DNA of 64,000 bases, taken from positions 62,001 through 126,000 of the forward strand of contig QWDQ01000006.1 in the NCBI GenBank assembly GCA_003868215.1. The letters run 5' to 3'. This stretch comes from Pseudophaeomoniella oleicola. Its lineage: Eukaryota; Ascomycota; Eurotiomycetes; Phaeomoniellales; Phaeomoniellaceae. Below, piece after piece: positions 1-12,316 of the stretch. Each line of letters begins with the position of its first letter. Position 1 is the first letter of the stretch. Below the pieces are notes generated by a model. That model did no database searches, was not told the DNA's origin, and was given only the letters and a program-made list of their open reading frames with translations. Made by a program: the position numbers and the translations under genes.

Positions 1-906
1 ACTTACTACAGTCTTCCTGAATGGTTTCATCCGGATTACAAGTCATATGGATTTGGTCGCTGGCCCGGCGGCAATGCGACTAACCCTTTCACCAACGCCA
101 CTCTGCCTTACACCGGCTACGTCCCCGTAAATGACTACCTCGAGGATCTCGTGTTACCCGAAATGCTCACCTTAGCCAATACGTATAATACCGAGTTAAT
201 GTGGTGCGACATCGGCGGACCGAACCTTACTGCCAGATTCGCTGCGGAATGGTACAACCACGCCCTTGCGTCGGGTCGACAAGTCTCCATGAACAATCGC
301 TGCGGCCTCCCCGGCGACTTTGACACACCCGAGTACGCGACGTTGAGCGCGACCCAGCTGCGGAAATGGGAGAGCAACGCCGGCATGGACCCCTATAGCT
401 ACGGCTACAACCGCGCAACACCCGATAATGAGTACATGAACGCCAGCACCATCGTCACCAGCCTCGTCGACATCGTCTCCAAAAACGGCAACTACCTCCT
501 CGACATCGGTCCCACCGGCGCCGGCAACATCCTCCCCATCGAAGCCGCCCATCTACGCTCGGCCGGGTCCTGGATCAAATCCCACTCGGAAGCCATTTTC
601 AACACGACGTACTACTTCCCGACCCCACAGGAAGGCCCCGACATCCGCTTCACCCGCACCGCCTCTGCCTTCTACATCCTCGTCATGAACCAGATCAACA
701 GTACGCTGACGCTGCACAGCCCGATCCCGTGGCTCGCCGGCGACAGGGTGACCGTGGTCGGAGGCGAGATGGACGGAACGGTCGTGCCGAGCAGGAGCGT
801 CGTCGTGGGAGGAAATGGTCGCAATGACAGCGCGGTCGTGATCGATATTAGCGATGAGGTGAGGAGGGCGGATAGGTGGACTTGGGTGTTTAAGATTACT
901 TATTGA
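1..906 (+). CDS. alpha-L-fucosidase (GH29), C-terminal part, 5' end outside the window
   Basis: The frame is open from base 1 to the TGA at 904-906 and gives 301 residues with no internal intron. The sequence resembles the C-terminal half of the GH29 catalytic barrel plus the following beta-sandwich. It has LPEWFHPDY near the start, a conserved MWCDIGGP segment (in GH29 the nucleophile Asp follows such a Trp) and SKNGNYLLDIGPTGAG, a strong family signature. The family hydrolyses terminal alpha-L-fucose from glycans, and fungal members are usually secreted. Several N-x-S/T sites (NAT, NTT, NST) fit a secreted glycoprotein. The signal peptide would lie upstream of the window. Family assignment is firm, while linkage specificity cannot be told. 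Confidence 0.9.
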   Translation, partial: TYYSLPEWFHPDYKSYGFGRWPGGNATNPFTNATLPYTGYVPVNDYLEDLVLPEMLTLANTYNTELMWCDIGGPNLTARFAAEWYNHALASGRQVSMNNRCGLPGDFDTPEYATLSATQLRKWESNAGMDPYSYGYNRATPDNEYMNASTIVTSLVDIVSKNGNYLLDIGPTGAGNILPIEAAHLRSAGSWIKSHSEAIFNTTYYFPTPQEGPDIRFTRTASAFYILVMNQINSTLTLHSPIPWLAGDRVTVVGGEMDGTVVPSRSVVVGGNGRNDSAVVIDISDEVRRADRWTWVFKITY

Positions 907-1485
907 TTCATGACGAAAGTATATATACTGCAATAAATGTCGATGGATGTGATCCACCCGTCCATCCATCTACCTCCCTTTCGCCTTATTCTGGGGTATC
1001 TATCGCGGATAACTACCTAGGTCGAAAGGCAGGTATGACTGGATATACACTCGAAACGAATCACGTTTAGCATCTGTTAGATTCATTATCATATAAATAT
1101 CATTGCTGGGTAGACGTGACCTGGATCCGCCAATGAGACAGCTTGGGCTGTTACGAATGTATAAAACAAAATGTCCCCACTTAAGACAGCAGGTGATAAC
1201 CCGCAAGAATAGTTACCAAAATCAGTGACGCCGACTCTGCCTTCCATAGACAATTCCCGATCGAATGTCATGACCTGGGTATCTCACGTCCTCAAGAAGC
1301 GCCTCTGGTCTCCTGCGACCATCCGTAGAGTACAATATACGCTTCTCTGATGAATCCCAAACGCTAAATTACAATGTCTGAGTGATACCTCCAACGCAGG
1401 GAAGCGAAAAAATACAAAATATCGCAAGGGGCAAAGGAAGAAAGCCACACCACACGGCATGAGAGATGAGACGGGATTGTTGCCA
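907..1485. other. intergenic region between convergent genes
   Basis: This lies between the 3' ends of the fucosidase gene (+) and the small gene on the minus strand. Only short unsupported frames are present. Apart from the AATAAA at 932 I see no repeat or RNA gene. Confidence 0.5.
932..937 (+). terminator. AATAAA polyadenylation signal of the fucosidase gene
   Basis: A canonical AATAAA hexamer lies 26 bp after the fucosidase stop codon. It is the natural candidate for directing 3' end formation. Fungal signals are loose, so this rests on position and motif only. Confidence 0.45.
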
Positions 1486-2110
1486 CTAGACGTTGACGTG
1501 ATCGACAATCTCGAAGTCATCATCTTCCGCAGAGTACTCCCCGTCAGCATCATGTTCTTTGCCATCGACGAATTCGTACTCTTTGGCGAGTTTTTCTGTT
1601 TCCTTGTGCTCGAATCGCTCGACAGCTTTGGTGATGGCCAAACTTAGGATCTGGCTACCCTTGCCTGGGGAATGAGCTGCATCATAGCTGTACATAACTC
1701 CAGCATCAAGAGCAGGGGCGGAAGTGTCTTCTCCAGCAGAGCTATCGGAGGGGCCATCAAATATGTCGTCCGCTTCAAGGTCGTGGCGGAGCAATGTCTT
1801 AGATGCGGAGGAGCCGTTACTCAGCGCTTTCTTGTTGAAGTTCCTCTCGAGACGACGATAAGTGGTACTTGGCCTGTTGTGGTGATGTGTTAGCTTGTGT
1901 AAACTCGACTCAGAATGGCCATGGGGCTCACTTTGGAAGAGGCCGGTCGTTGCATGTACACTCCTCTTCGTACCCGTGAGGACACTTCTTTCCAGGAGCC
2001 TGGCATCCTCCCCGAGACCACTTGACTTTATGCTCGATGTCACGATGCGCCTCTCTGGCAATGCTACGGAGGTCTGAAGTTGGGAGCACTTCAGACGGAG
2101 CAGCAGCCAT
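1486..2110 (-). CDS. hypothetical protein, 188 aa, with a Cys cluster
   Basis: Proposed exons are complement(1932..2110) and complement(1486..1873). The 58-bp intron has GTGAGC at its 5' end, a GCTAACAC branch site and CAG at its 3' end, and joining restores one frame. The N-terminal exon has a Cys pattern, C-x6-C-x7-C-x-C, in the stretch GGCQAPGKKC...EECTC. That could be a small metal site, but I do not recognise the family. The second exon encodes a Ser/Asp-rich middle and a very acidic C-terminus ending FEIVDHVNV. No signal peptide or membrane segment is seen. The clean intron and continuous frame support a real gene. Function is unknown. Confidence 0.6.
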
Positions 2111-3955
2111 TGTGAAGAGCGGCTTTCAGGTGATGTGTTGTTCCAAAAGGTTGGCAGCTATGGATCGGTCGTCAAATGAAGAATAGTTATATGGCCAGTG
2201 ACTGTAGGAGATGTAATCAGAGCAAGCGTCTAGTCTAGAAATAAAGAGGGCTCGACGTGGTTGAGGCTTGTATAGAAGGATGAGGGAAGATGATGGCGAG
2301 TGACGCGAGCTCTTTGTCTGGCCAAGGTGATGATAGTCGTCTGGACAAAGCGAGGAAGGAAGCTGAGACAATGAATTGATGGGGATTACAATGGTTGAGA
2401 TGGACAGGGCAATTGACAGGAATGAACAGAGTGAAGATAAGAGAAGAGTAGTGGGAGAGTGACTTGATCTATTTACGAGTCATTATCTTGAGGACAAGGC
2501 TACAAATGATGAGATGAGTCCATCTGCTTGCGCCAACATACGCGCGTGGGATGTGTTCATGGGGGAGGGGAGGGGGAGTCACACGTTCATCGACTCACAG
2601 CGGGCCCGAGAGTTGGAGACTAAGGCTTATCTCCTGATCCACTTGCGGTCACAGTATTGACGTATTTTACAACAACAAGATTTGGAACGCCGAGGACGCT
2701 TCGAGTTTGATGCAGAACCGGTCCTGTCCGGAATTCATCATCTGCACTCTGTTCATAGGAGAGTGGTCATTATTGCTTGAGATCGTTGTTGCTACTGGAT
2801 ATGCTATATACGTGGTAAGATATCGCCAGCTATCTCTCAATCTGTCTGGAAACGTACTCTGTGCTCTGAGGTGAAGCTTCGCAACTAGGTGATGATTGAT
2901 CAATGCAGATGACGTCGAAGGAGGCTTGACGATAAGGTGCCTACCTAGGCGTATGGTTACAGGTATGGTAAAATATGTACCTGATGCATGCATGCCATAG
3001 CCACTTGATCAATGATGACTCGACCGTGACTGAATGAAGTACAACTAATCACCGTGCCTAGGTCTGTAGGTCTGTAGGTCTGTAGGTCTGTAGGACTGTA
3101 GGTCTGTAGGTCCGTAGGTCTGTAGGTCTGTAGGTCTGTAGGACTGTAGGCAAGATACTGGGATAGAGTACCTCAACTAAACTGATATGGTTCTAAGCTA
3201 CAGCCACTGGCGTGTTGCATGTAATCTCCTCCTCTTCTCTTCCGCTCGTGCCTATCGCTGTTTTCGGCTTGGTTGATATGATAACTTGACAACATTGACA
3301 TTGTAGCATTCCAGTCCGATAAGTGAGAGACAAGAGACAATGCCCCAGTTCGGTTCCTGGTTTCTTTTAGAGCCGTCTATATTACTCTGTAATTCGTCCT
3401 TTCATTGGAGGGAGACCCATGCTAATCCTGTCTCCGTTCTTGTTCTATTATTAATGTTGCTGCACAGTCCTCATGATGCCTCTCGCCTACCACGCTACCA
3501 TAGTACATGATATGATGTACATACTACGTACTACGATAGTATGGGGGTGATGTCGCACCTCGGGAACAGCAATCAAGAAAGATCCGCTTCTGTCATCCAT
3601 CTTGGCCATCCTCAATCAGCTCATCTCCATATCCCAGTTTCGCATTCCAGTCTGCTTCTCGGCATCTAACAACGGCGAAACCAGCCAGGAGCTTCCCCAT
3701 CTAAGTTACATACAACGAACATCACTTCCGCTTCCACCTAAGCAGCCGGCTTTGTAACTTGGCAATGCCATGTCTTTGTTATCTGGGATTGTTCCAAGCT
3801 CACAAGGTATTGATTTGCAAGGACTGGCACCCCATGTATTAATTAGATGGACCAGTACCTGAGTGCATTCTCCCTCTATTAGACTCGTTAGACTCAGTGG
3901 CATTCATCCGTTCGAAGTGTGATGAATCAGGAGAAAATGCAACGACTTCTGACTC
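2111..3955. other. long intergenic region with a tandem octamer repeat
   Basis: No convincing gene lies in these 1.8 kb. The region holds the promoter side of the minus-strand gene ending at 2110, the octamer array at 3059-3150, and an imperfect palindromic TACGTAC-rich patch near 3515-3545. The short frames are not supported by codon pattern or motifs. Confidence 0.5.
3059..3150. repeat. tandem octamer array (TAGGTCTG)n
   Basis: About 11.5 copies of the octamer TAGGTCTG stand head to tail. Three copies carry single substitutions: two TAGGACTG and one TAGGTCCG. One TAGGACTG follows a run of four perfect units and the other follows a run of three. It is not the usual fungal telomere unit TTAGGG. 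Confidence 0.95.
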
Positions 3956-4384
3956 TCAGGCTGCTGTAGTCGTCTCAGGCGTGTCGGAGTCATCCTGGCT
4001 CTCATCGTCAAGGTTGTTTGGAAACCATCCCCATCGTCCCAGATCAACATATAATTCTCCCGTCCGACCTTCCTGTACCTCGACTCCTTCTGCTCGAAGT
4101 CGCTCGGCTTGTCTTCGTTTGCCATCCCCTTCTCGCGTACTGATTTCGCCTTTGGCGTTAATAACTCTCTGCCATGGCACGTTATCTCCATGAAAGTAGT
4201 GGAGGTCGGCTGCCTCTGGTCGAAAGGAAGGTAAGTGCTTTAGACAGACGCCCACTTGCCGAGCACGACGTGGATATCCTAGCAGCGCTGCAATGTGCCC
4301 ATACGTGGTAACGTGAGAGAAAGGAACTTGCTGTACCGCCGTGTATACATTGTGGTACCACTCTGCAGCTTCATCTGATGGCAT
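3956..4384 (-). CDS. atl1: alkyltransferase-like DNA repair protein Atl1
   Basis: This is an intronless 142-residue protein with the O6-alkylguanine-DNA alkyltransferase DNA-binding fold. The N-terminal helix is followed by VPFSHVTTYGHIAALLG (wing region) and RRARQVG, which holds the arginine finger that flips the damaged base. The active-site PCHRV motif of true MGMT reads PWQRVI here (Trp71). Replacement of the alkyl-acceptor Cys by Trp defines the ATL family, which binds O6-alkylguanine without repairing it and hands the lesion to nucleotide excision repair, as in S. pombe Atl1. The end is acidic and Ser/Thr-rich. It is divergent from BUD13 with a 336-bp shared upstream region. Confidence 0.93.
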   Translation of the reverse strand: MPSDEAAEWYHNVYTAVQQVPFSHVTTYGHIAALLGYPRRARQVGVCLKHLPSFRPEAADLHYFHGDNVPWQRVINAKGEISTREGDGKRRQAERLRAEGVEVQEGRTGELYVDLGRWGWFPNNLDDESQDDSDTPETTTAA

Positions 4385-4720
4385 CGTGAAGGGATTTCTG
4401 TATTGGTAGCAACGCTAGCATTTAATAATAGTGTCATGTTCTGGGTGCGTTTATCATTAAAATACCCTACAGAAAACAATTACATGTGTATATGCAGATG
4501 CTGGGGCTTGCTGTCAAAAGAGCGTGAGCAGGTCTAGGCAATGATCACTGATTCAAGTTGTTACAGTGCCGTACCTGTTCAGTAGCTTCTCCAACTCCAC
4601 CGAGCGCATGCGCATGTGTCCCACGGGGAATAAATTTCCTAGGTAACATAAGGGTCCCAAGAACACAGGAATTAGAACTCAGACATATACAGACATATAC
4701 AGACATAATCGCCCTTGGAA
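4385..4720. promoter_or_regulatory. shared upstream region of atl1 and BUD13
   Basis: This 336-bp gap separates two divergent start codons and must hold both promoters. Just before the BUD13 start (4681-4706) there are three close copies of AGACATA(TAC). I see no clear TATA box. Confidence 0.4.
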
Positions 4721-5770
4721 ATGTCACTCGCAGACTATCTAGCCAAGAATTATCTCACAGCAGACTCGTCCACATCGGATCCAAGTCGACCGAAAAAGAA
4801 ACGAAAGAAGAATCATGCGAGTGAGCCCGCAGCAGGTCTAGTGATCGCAGACGATGATGCCGAGCTTTCGATTTCACATGCATCCAGCGCTTTATTGAAC
4901 GAAGATCCAGACGGACCTCTAGTATACGGTGGCGACTCACGAGGTGGGAGCGGTCGCAGTGCAGAGTTCCGCAAAAAAAGGGCGAGTGGATGGAAAACGA
5001 TTGGAGACACAAGCGCCATCGATTCGACCGCCAACAAAAGGGTGGACGCTGGTGCTGAAGAGGCAGATTCTATACTGCTTGCTGCGGCCCGTGAACAAGA
5101 GTCACGCCGGCTGGATGCCGAAGAAGGTGATGCGCCAACTGTCGTTGAAGATACCCGCCCTCAGTTTTCTGGGGGCCTCCAAACCGCAGCCGAGACTCGG
5201 GCGATTGACGAAGCGCGTAATGCTCTGGAAACCGCAGAGCGCAAATCGAAGAAGAAAAAATCCAAGGAGGAAAGAGAAGCACAACAAGAAGAAACAGTGT
5301 ACCGCGATGCGACTGGTCGTCGAATCGACATACATCTGAAGCGTGCGGAAGCCAGGAAAGCCGAAGAAGCAGCAAGACGGAAAGAACAAGAAGAGCAAGA
5401 GAAATTGACTGGCGACGTACAAAGAGAGAGACGAGAGCAGAGAAAACAAGAGCTTGATGATGCCAAATTCTTGAAAGTTGCTAGATATGCCGATGACGAG
5501 GATCTGAACAATGAACTTCGCGGTCAGGAGAGGTGGGGTGATACTATGGCTGGGTATATTGCAAAGGAAGTTACCACAGAGGGAACGACTAAATCAAGCG
5601 GGAAGCCAATGTACAAAGGATCTTTCCAACCAAACAGGTATGGGATTCGGCCGGGTCATCGGTGGGATGGGGTTGATAGGGGTAACGGGTTTGAACGACA
5701 ATGGTTCCAGGCGAGGAGCAGGAAAGACAGAACTCGAGACCTTGAATACCAGTGGCAAATGGATGAATGA
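4721..5770 (+). CDS. BUD13: pre-mRNA-splicing factor Bud13/Cwc26
   Basis: A single exon encodes 349 residues. I use the ATG at 4721 (MSLADYLAKNYL), which matches the usual Bud13 N-terminus. The in-frame extension upstream has no ATG. A lysine-rich patch (PKKKRKK) follows, then GLVIADDD, a charged coiled-coil middle (about residues 160-260) and the C-terminal signature RPGHRWDGVDRGNGFE. In yeast this last motif docks Bud13 into the RRM of Ist3/Snu17 in the RES complex, which aids splicing and nuclear retention of pre-mRNA. Length and C-terminus are typical of ascomycete orthologues. Confidence 0.95.
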   Translation: MSLADYLAKNYLTADSSTSDPSRPKKKRKKNHASEPAAGLVIADDDAELSISHASSALLNEDPDGPLVYGGDSRGGSGRSAEFRKKRASGWKTIGDTSAIDSTANKRVDAGAEEADSILLAAAREQESRRLDAEEGDAPTVVEDTRPQFSGGLQTAAETRAIDEARNALETAERKSKKKKSKEEREAQQEETVYRDATGRRIDIHLKRAEARKAEEAARRKEQEEQEKLTGDVQRERREQRKQELDDAKFLKVARYADDEDLNNELRGQERWGDTMAGYIAKEVTTEGTTKSSGKPMYKGSFQPNRYGIRPGHRWDGVDRGNGFERQWFQARSRKDRTRDLEYQWQMDE

Positions 5771-7810
<2,040 letters not shown>

Positions 7811-8202
7811 AAATAGGAGTGGTGTCAGCGTGTGTACTTTTGGGATTCATCACTGGTCAAGCCCTTGGAAACGCGCTTAGGGTAGGGAGTGAATTTGGGC
7901 TGTATAGATTTAATTTCTGGTTTGAACTACGACCTATATATATACGATGAATGCGTAATGCAAGGAAGAAGGAATGGTGTCATGTTTATTCCTATGGGTA
8001 TCAATAGACAGAATATAATCAGGCCGCATCGTAGGAAAAGAAACTGTTCCTAGGTCAGAGGGTGAAAGGTGAAGGATGTAAATGTCCAAATTTATATATC
8101 ATTAAGGCTATGGCATTTTCCTGCTTGCTTGACCCGACCCAAAAAAACAATAAAAAAACAAAATAGAAAAATACACAAGAGTCCAAAAGAAAAATCGAAT
8201 TC
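7811..8202. other. 3' region between convergent genes
   Basis: This is the 3' flank of thymidylate synthase and of the minus-strand zinc-finger gene. It has an A-rich stretch (about 8139-8180). No gene is seen. Confidence 0.5.
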
Positions 8203-9213
8203 TCACCCCATCCCATCCCCCACCCCCCTCAACAACACAACCGTATTCCCACTCCTCAACCCACACTCACCAACCTTCTCCCCGAACGCAAGCACGCGCC
8301 CGCCCTCGACGAAAAAGACGCGCAACCGGCCCTGTTCACCCTGGGTCTTGTTGTTTTCGTTTTTGACCTGGAGTCTGCGCGCGGCGTCGTCGAGAAGGCG
8401 GCCGATGGTCCAGAGTTTGTCGAAGTAGAGGGGTTGGGATTTTGGGTGTTGCTGAATGGAAGAGGAGGAGGAGGAGGAGTTGGGGGGAGCGGGGGAGGGA
8501 GATGGGGATGGGTAGGGGCTGGATTCGGCTTCGACGTGGAGGTAGATGCGGCGGTCGGGTGGGAGTTTGGAATCGCCTTTCGCGGTGCGTTTGAGTGTCG
8601 CGAGGTCCGTGGCTGCGGAGGAAGAGGTCTTGGTGGTGGAGGATCGCGATGAGGGTTTGGAGGACGGGGAGAGTGAGCTGGTTTTTTCTTTGGACCAGAG
8701 GCGTAGTTTCTCGAAGGCGAGTTTAGCTTGTGTTTGTGCCGAGGCTTGTCCAGTCACTGACGGCCGTGCGCCGAGAGGGGTCAGGTTTTTACAGTTGTGC
8801 TCTTCTTTGAAACGGTGTTTTAGGCAGTAGTCGCGATTGCATGTCTGACAGTGGACGCCTGTTGATGTGAGGGTGTGAATGAGTGTTTTGCATTTGGGAT
8901 CCGAGCATTGCTGGCCCGTGTAGATATCTGGTTTGAGAGACTTGCCGCTCGTTGTAGAAGTGGCGCTGGTGTTGTTGCGCCCGGCTTGATTTCGCGCCCA
9001 TTCCCCCGCGTGAGGGCATTTGTGCGCTGTTTCGCTACGGTGATCGAGACAATAGGTGGATTTGCAGGAGAGACATTTGAACGGTAGGAAATCGAGTTGG
9101 TTACAGTAGGGGAACTGACAATGAGCGCCGATAGATTCGAGGTCTTTTTCTGGAGGATCCATGGCGGCGTACGACGTTTCACCCGCAGGAGATGACGATG
9201 AAGGAAGTGCCAT
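8203..9213 (-). CDS. AN1 zinc-finger / ubiquitin-like protein, Cuz1 type
   Basis: The protein has 336 residues from the ATG at 9213 (MALPSSSSPAG). A 39-residue in-frame extension upstream lacks conservation signs. Two AN1 zinc fingers lie at about residues 28-75 (CQFPYC, CLSCKSTYCLDHR, HKCPH) and 110-150 (CSDPKC, CQTCNRDYCLKHR, HNC). A Ser/Thr-rich linker with a run of seven Ser follows. The C-terminal 100 residues resemble a ubiquitin-like fold (RIYLHVEAES to NTVVLLRG). This order matches yeast Cuz1, which links Cdc48 to the proteasome and acts in arsenite stress. The stretch coding the Ser run is a GAG/CTC triplet repeat. Family is clear, and orthology to Cuz1 is inferred from architecture. 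Confidence 0.88.
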   Translation of the reverse strand: MALPSSSSPAGETSYAAMDPPEKDLESIGAHCQFPYCNQLDFLPFKCLSCKSTYCLDHRSETAHKCPHAGEWARNQAGRNNTSATSTTSGKSLKPDIYTGQQCSDPKCKTLIHTLTSTGVHCQTCNRDYCLKHRFKEEHNCKNLTPLGARPSVTGQASAQTQAKLAFEKLRLWSKEKTSSLSPSSKPSSRSSTTKTSSSAATDLATLKRTAKGDSKLPPDRRIYLHVEAESSPYPSPSPSPAPPNSSSSSSSIQQHPKSQPLYFDKLWTIGRLLDDAARRLQVKNENNKTQGEQGRLRVFFVEGGRVLAFGEKVGECGLRSGNTVVLLRGVGDGMG

Positions 9214-10054
9214 GATGGTTGTAGGCAAGACTTGTGCTTGTATACCTAGGCCCAAGCTATACGGATGGCGACCTTTGCAAGATTGCTGAGAAAGCACAGT
9301 CTGCGACTTATCCGTATAGCATAGACACACGGAGATGGGCAGCGCAACGTGAGCAAAGAAGAAGCGGAGAGTGGCTGTTACGAGAAGCTTCCAGGGTCCA
9401 AATTAGTAATTAACAATTACTATGTAATTAATTAATCAGATCTGCTCTAGTTGAATGGCCGAGCCTAAATCGCGGGCCGAGAGATTGAGTTGAACCAAAA
9501 GGGTTCTCTCGAGGGGTCTGGACACTTTGGACCCTAAGTTAGATCGATTGTGTGCCTCTCTAAGGACGTCCTATCAATAATCTCTAACTAATTACCACAC
9601 CTTGTCCTGTCCCATGGTGCTGGAACTCCTGATATGCAAGGGCATTGGCAGATGGCACATTGATAATGAAGTTGCCCCAACAATCCGGCATTATCCTCTT
9701 TTTTAGAATAAACATGTGTATAGGTAGTGAGCTAGTGGTTCTCGAATAACATCATACCTCTCTTTCTGTGATGTTCGTGGCCACATTTACTGCATCGTGT
9801 GCAAGTGGTATTGTATGCTCGTTCGGCAATAAAACTTCTGTGTTCGAGTTCAGGATCCGGAAGAGGTCACTGGCACTAATTCAGCGACAGCAGCGCTATG
9901 GATCCCGCATTGGCAGACACTGTATACAAGTAGTTTTGCTCACTCGCGATTGTAATATCTGAGACTTGATGGGACGAGCGGGTCTGTATGCATGATGTTC
10001 ACCGGATTTCACGCAGTCCGAAGGCAGAGTGTCTTCCTACCTCATAGCATTCAG
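9214..10054. other. intergenic region with an AT-rich patch
   Basis: No supported gene is present. Bases 9398-9440 are almost only A and T with repeated TAATTA. The rest is unremarkable and should hold the promoter of the zinc-finger gene and the 3' end of the transglycosylase gene. Confidence 0.4.
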
Positions 10055-11628
10055 TCAAGTGTTGCCATTCGGAAGTAAGTCAACACCAACGCCGCGTAGC
10101 GTGTCAACAGCCCAATCTGGATAAGGAACGTCATGAAACCGCTTCGCGAAGAAATCCTTGATAAAAGCAGGGAAACGGTCTTCGAGGATAGCTGTGCGGA
10201 TTGATTTCATGAGAGATAGCAGATGGTGTATGTTGTGCATCGTTAGACTGTCCGTTGTTAGGGCCTAGAAACAGAAACAGCAATCTTGCGGGTCTTACAG
10301 ATGAGCCCCAACGGTCTCCTTAGCTGTGACATGGTGCACGTAGGCTCTCGTGATGCCCAGCCCACCTTTTTCTTTGGGTCTACAACAGACGCAAGAACAG
10401 CCTGGTTCTATGGGCCTAAAATCGTCGGCAAACGACCCATGACGGAAGTTGAGATTGCCCGAGCTTGTGATTGCATTGCCAAAACGCTAGTGTTCTATTT
10501 TAGAACGTGCTTTAATTAGGATGAAGTGACCTACAGCTGTACGAGATGGCCACACGCAGTCAAACATGTCCGCTCCCAATGCGACACATACAATGATGTC
10601 CTCTGGGTATCCCTGTTCTCGATCAGCAAAGTTCCTCCACGTTGAGCGGATTACATACGACACCCATAACATAGCGAGGTTTCTTTTCCGGTAAGTGATC
10701 GGTGCAGGTATCAATACTGGCTGGTCAATAGTGGTCAAGGCCTATACGTTCCTCACTTACACTTTACAGAACTCGGACTTGGCTTCTCCACCGGAGAGTC
10801 CACCTATAGCGATACCAGGAGTGTCTCTGGCGGCCATTTCCCGACAGCATTCCTTGCGCATTTCAAGATCAAGGCCACCTTGGATAATACAGAACAAGTT
10901 CTGCCTCTCTGGGTACTTGTGGGCGGCGATGCAGCGATCGAGCCAACGCACTGATCTGTGCATTGCTTCTTTCATTCTGGCGTGATCAGGGGAAGTGGTC
11001 TGGATAACATCGTCCAGTTGCATTATGATATCCGATCCAATAGAATTCTGCAAAGATATGGAGTGTTCCGGGGTCAGCAGCCTGATATCATGTTAACATA
11101 TGACCGGGGTTGGCGAAAAGTTTGACCTGCATTGGACTGCCATCATGTGGGCTGAGAAATCTGACCCCCTCCTCAGTGATCTTGGCTAATTTGAGCAATG
11201 AGACCATCTGAAAGCTATGGCGAACGATCAGCCCAAAGTTACATGAACACTGGATGGAGGACGACGGACCCACCACTATCGGTCAAAATATTGTAGTTCC
11301 ATCCTTGAAAGCTATGAGCTCCGCCTATGGTATCCAAGACAGCCTGGCCGGGTTTCAATCCAAGGTGATATGTGTTGTTCAGACATAGCCGGCAGCTCGT
11401 CTCCTCCAACTGTTCCGCTGTCAATCCTTTTAGGGAAGCTTGTGTAGCAACAGGCATGAATATGGGGAGCTCAACAGGTCCATGGGGAAGAATCAGTGTT
11501 GAGGCGCGCGCCTTGGTCGTCTAGAAGATTTGACTGATCAGCTTTGCACCACGGGAGGCAAGTTCCGGGAGCGCGCTTACTGAGCATCGCGCGTGAAGAT
11601 CAAAGGTCAAAGCGGAAGGCATGGCCAT
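10055..11628 (-). CDS. queuine tRNA-ribosyltransferase catalytic subunit (TGT), eight exons
   Basis: Exons, all complement: 11581..11628, 11270..11520, 11131..11214, 10761..11081, 10659..10716, 10535..10612, 10299..10486 and 10055..10247. They total 406 residues with all phases consistent. The enzyme swaps guanine for queuine at the wobble position of GUN-anticodon tRNAs. Signatures: [38 protein letters not shown] (catalytic Asp), [47 protein letters not shown], the nucleophile region [14 protein letters not shown], and a zinc site C-x-C-x2-C (GCSCVCC) with the later His in MHNIHH. The third intron (11082..11130) begins GC rather than GT. The partner subunit is not in the window. The start is the first of two close ATGs. 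Confidence 0.92.
11082..11130 (-). other. GC-AG intron in the TGT gene
   Basis: Read on the minus strand this 49-bp intron starts GCAGGTCAAA and ends ATATCAG. Using GC as donor gives SPM|LLTPEHS in frame, which matches the family. The GT three bases inside breaks the frame when joined to the same acceptor. If joined to the next AG (11043) it keeps the frame but deletes about ten conserved residues. Confidence 0.7.
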
Positions 11629-12187
11629 GTTGGGCGATCGAGTTGACACGTCTCTGGCCAGGTGAGAGATGTTTTGACTGGTCGTCCACTGCGCCTTCGA
11701 GGCGGTGAGATAGCCACGGATAGGTGCTGATGTGGTCAAATGCAAGGGGAGAGTCCTAGAGATGCTGCATATCATTTATATGCCGACCTACCGATCAGCC
11801 TTATCCTGACTGATTAAAGTGGCTTCAGATGCGATGAGACCAGTCGGTGTGTTGCACAGGAAACGATCAATGTCGTCGTTGATTAGCTGGAACATTAGAA
11901 TCCGAGGACAACCTTTTGTCTCTGATGAGGCATTCCCATACGATCAAAAGCCTCTCTCTTCATGTGTGAACGAGAGTGAAATCGCACAAGCGCATTACAT
12001 TATGAGTAGTCGCAAAACATTTAGTAGCTGTAGCTGAGTAGCGGCACTTGTGGAGCTTGATACAACAGCTACTAATTAATGTACCGCAAGTAAATATTAG
12101 TTAATTAGTAGATTTTGGTCTGAATTTCGATGGATCGACAGAGAAAGAAAGTGAGGGTTTGATGATGGTGGACCAAGGGTTACTACG

Positions 12188-12262
12188 ATAGATACAGATA
12201 CGAATACCTTGCTTACAGATACAGATAATTACAGGTACAGATACAGGTACAGATACAGTTAC
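12188..12262. repeat. degenerate hexamer repeat (ACAGAT/ACAGGT)n
   Basis: The hexamer TACAGA or TACAGG recurs about nine times with interruptions, next to GATAGATACAGATACG. It looks like an aging microsatellite. No gene overlaps it. Confidence 0.8.
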
Positions 12263-12298
12263 TTGACAAACACCAAGATCGATCGGGTGTTACCCGCA

Positions 12299-12316
12299 CC
12301 TCCTCCTCCTCCTCCT
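12299..12316. repeat. (TCC)n microsatellite
   Basis: Six TCC/CCT triplets in a row lie in intergenic DNA just after the hexamer array. Confidence 0.85.

Noticed and set aside
553-969. Long frame antisense to the fucosidase
   Set aside because: It is a shadow of the GC-rich codons of the fucosidase gene.
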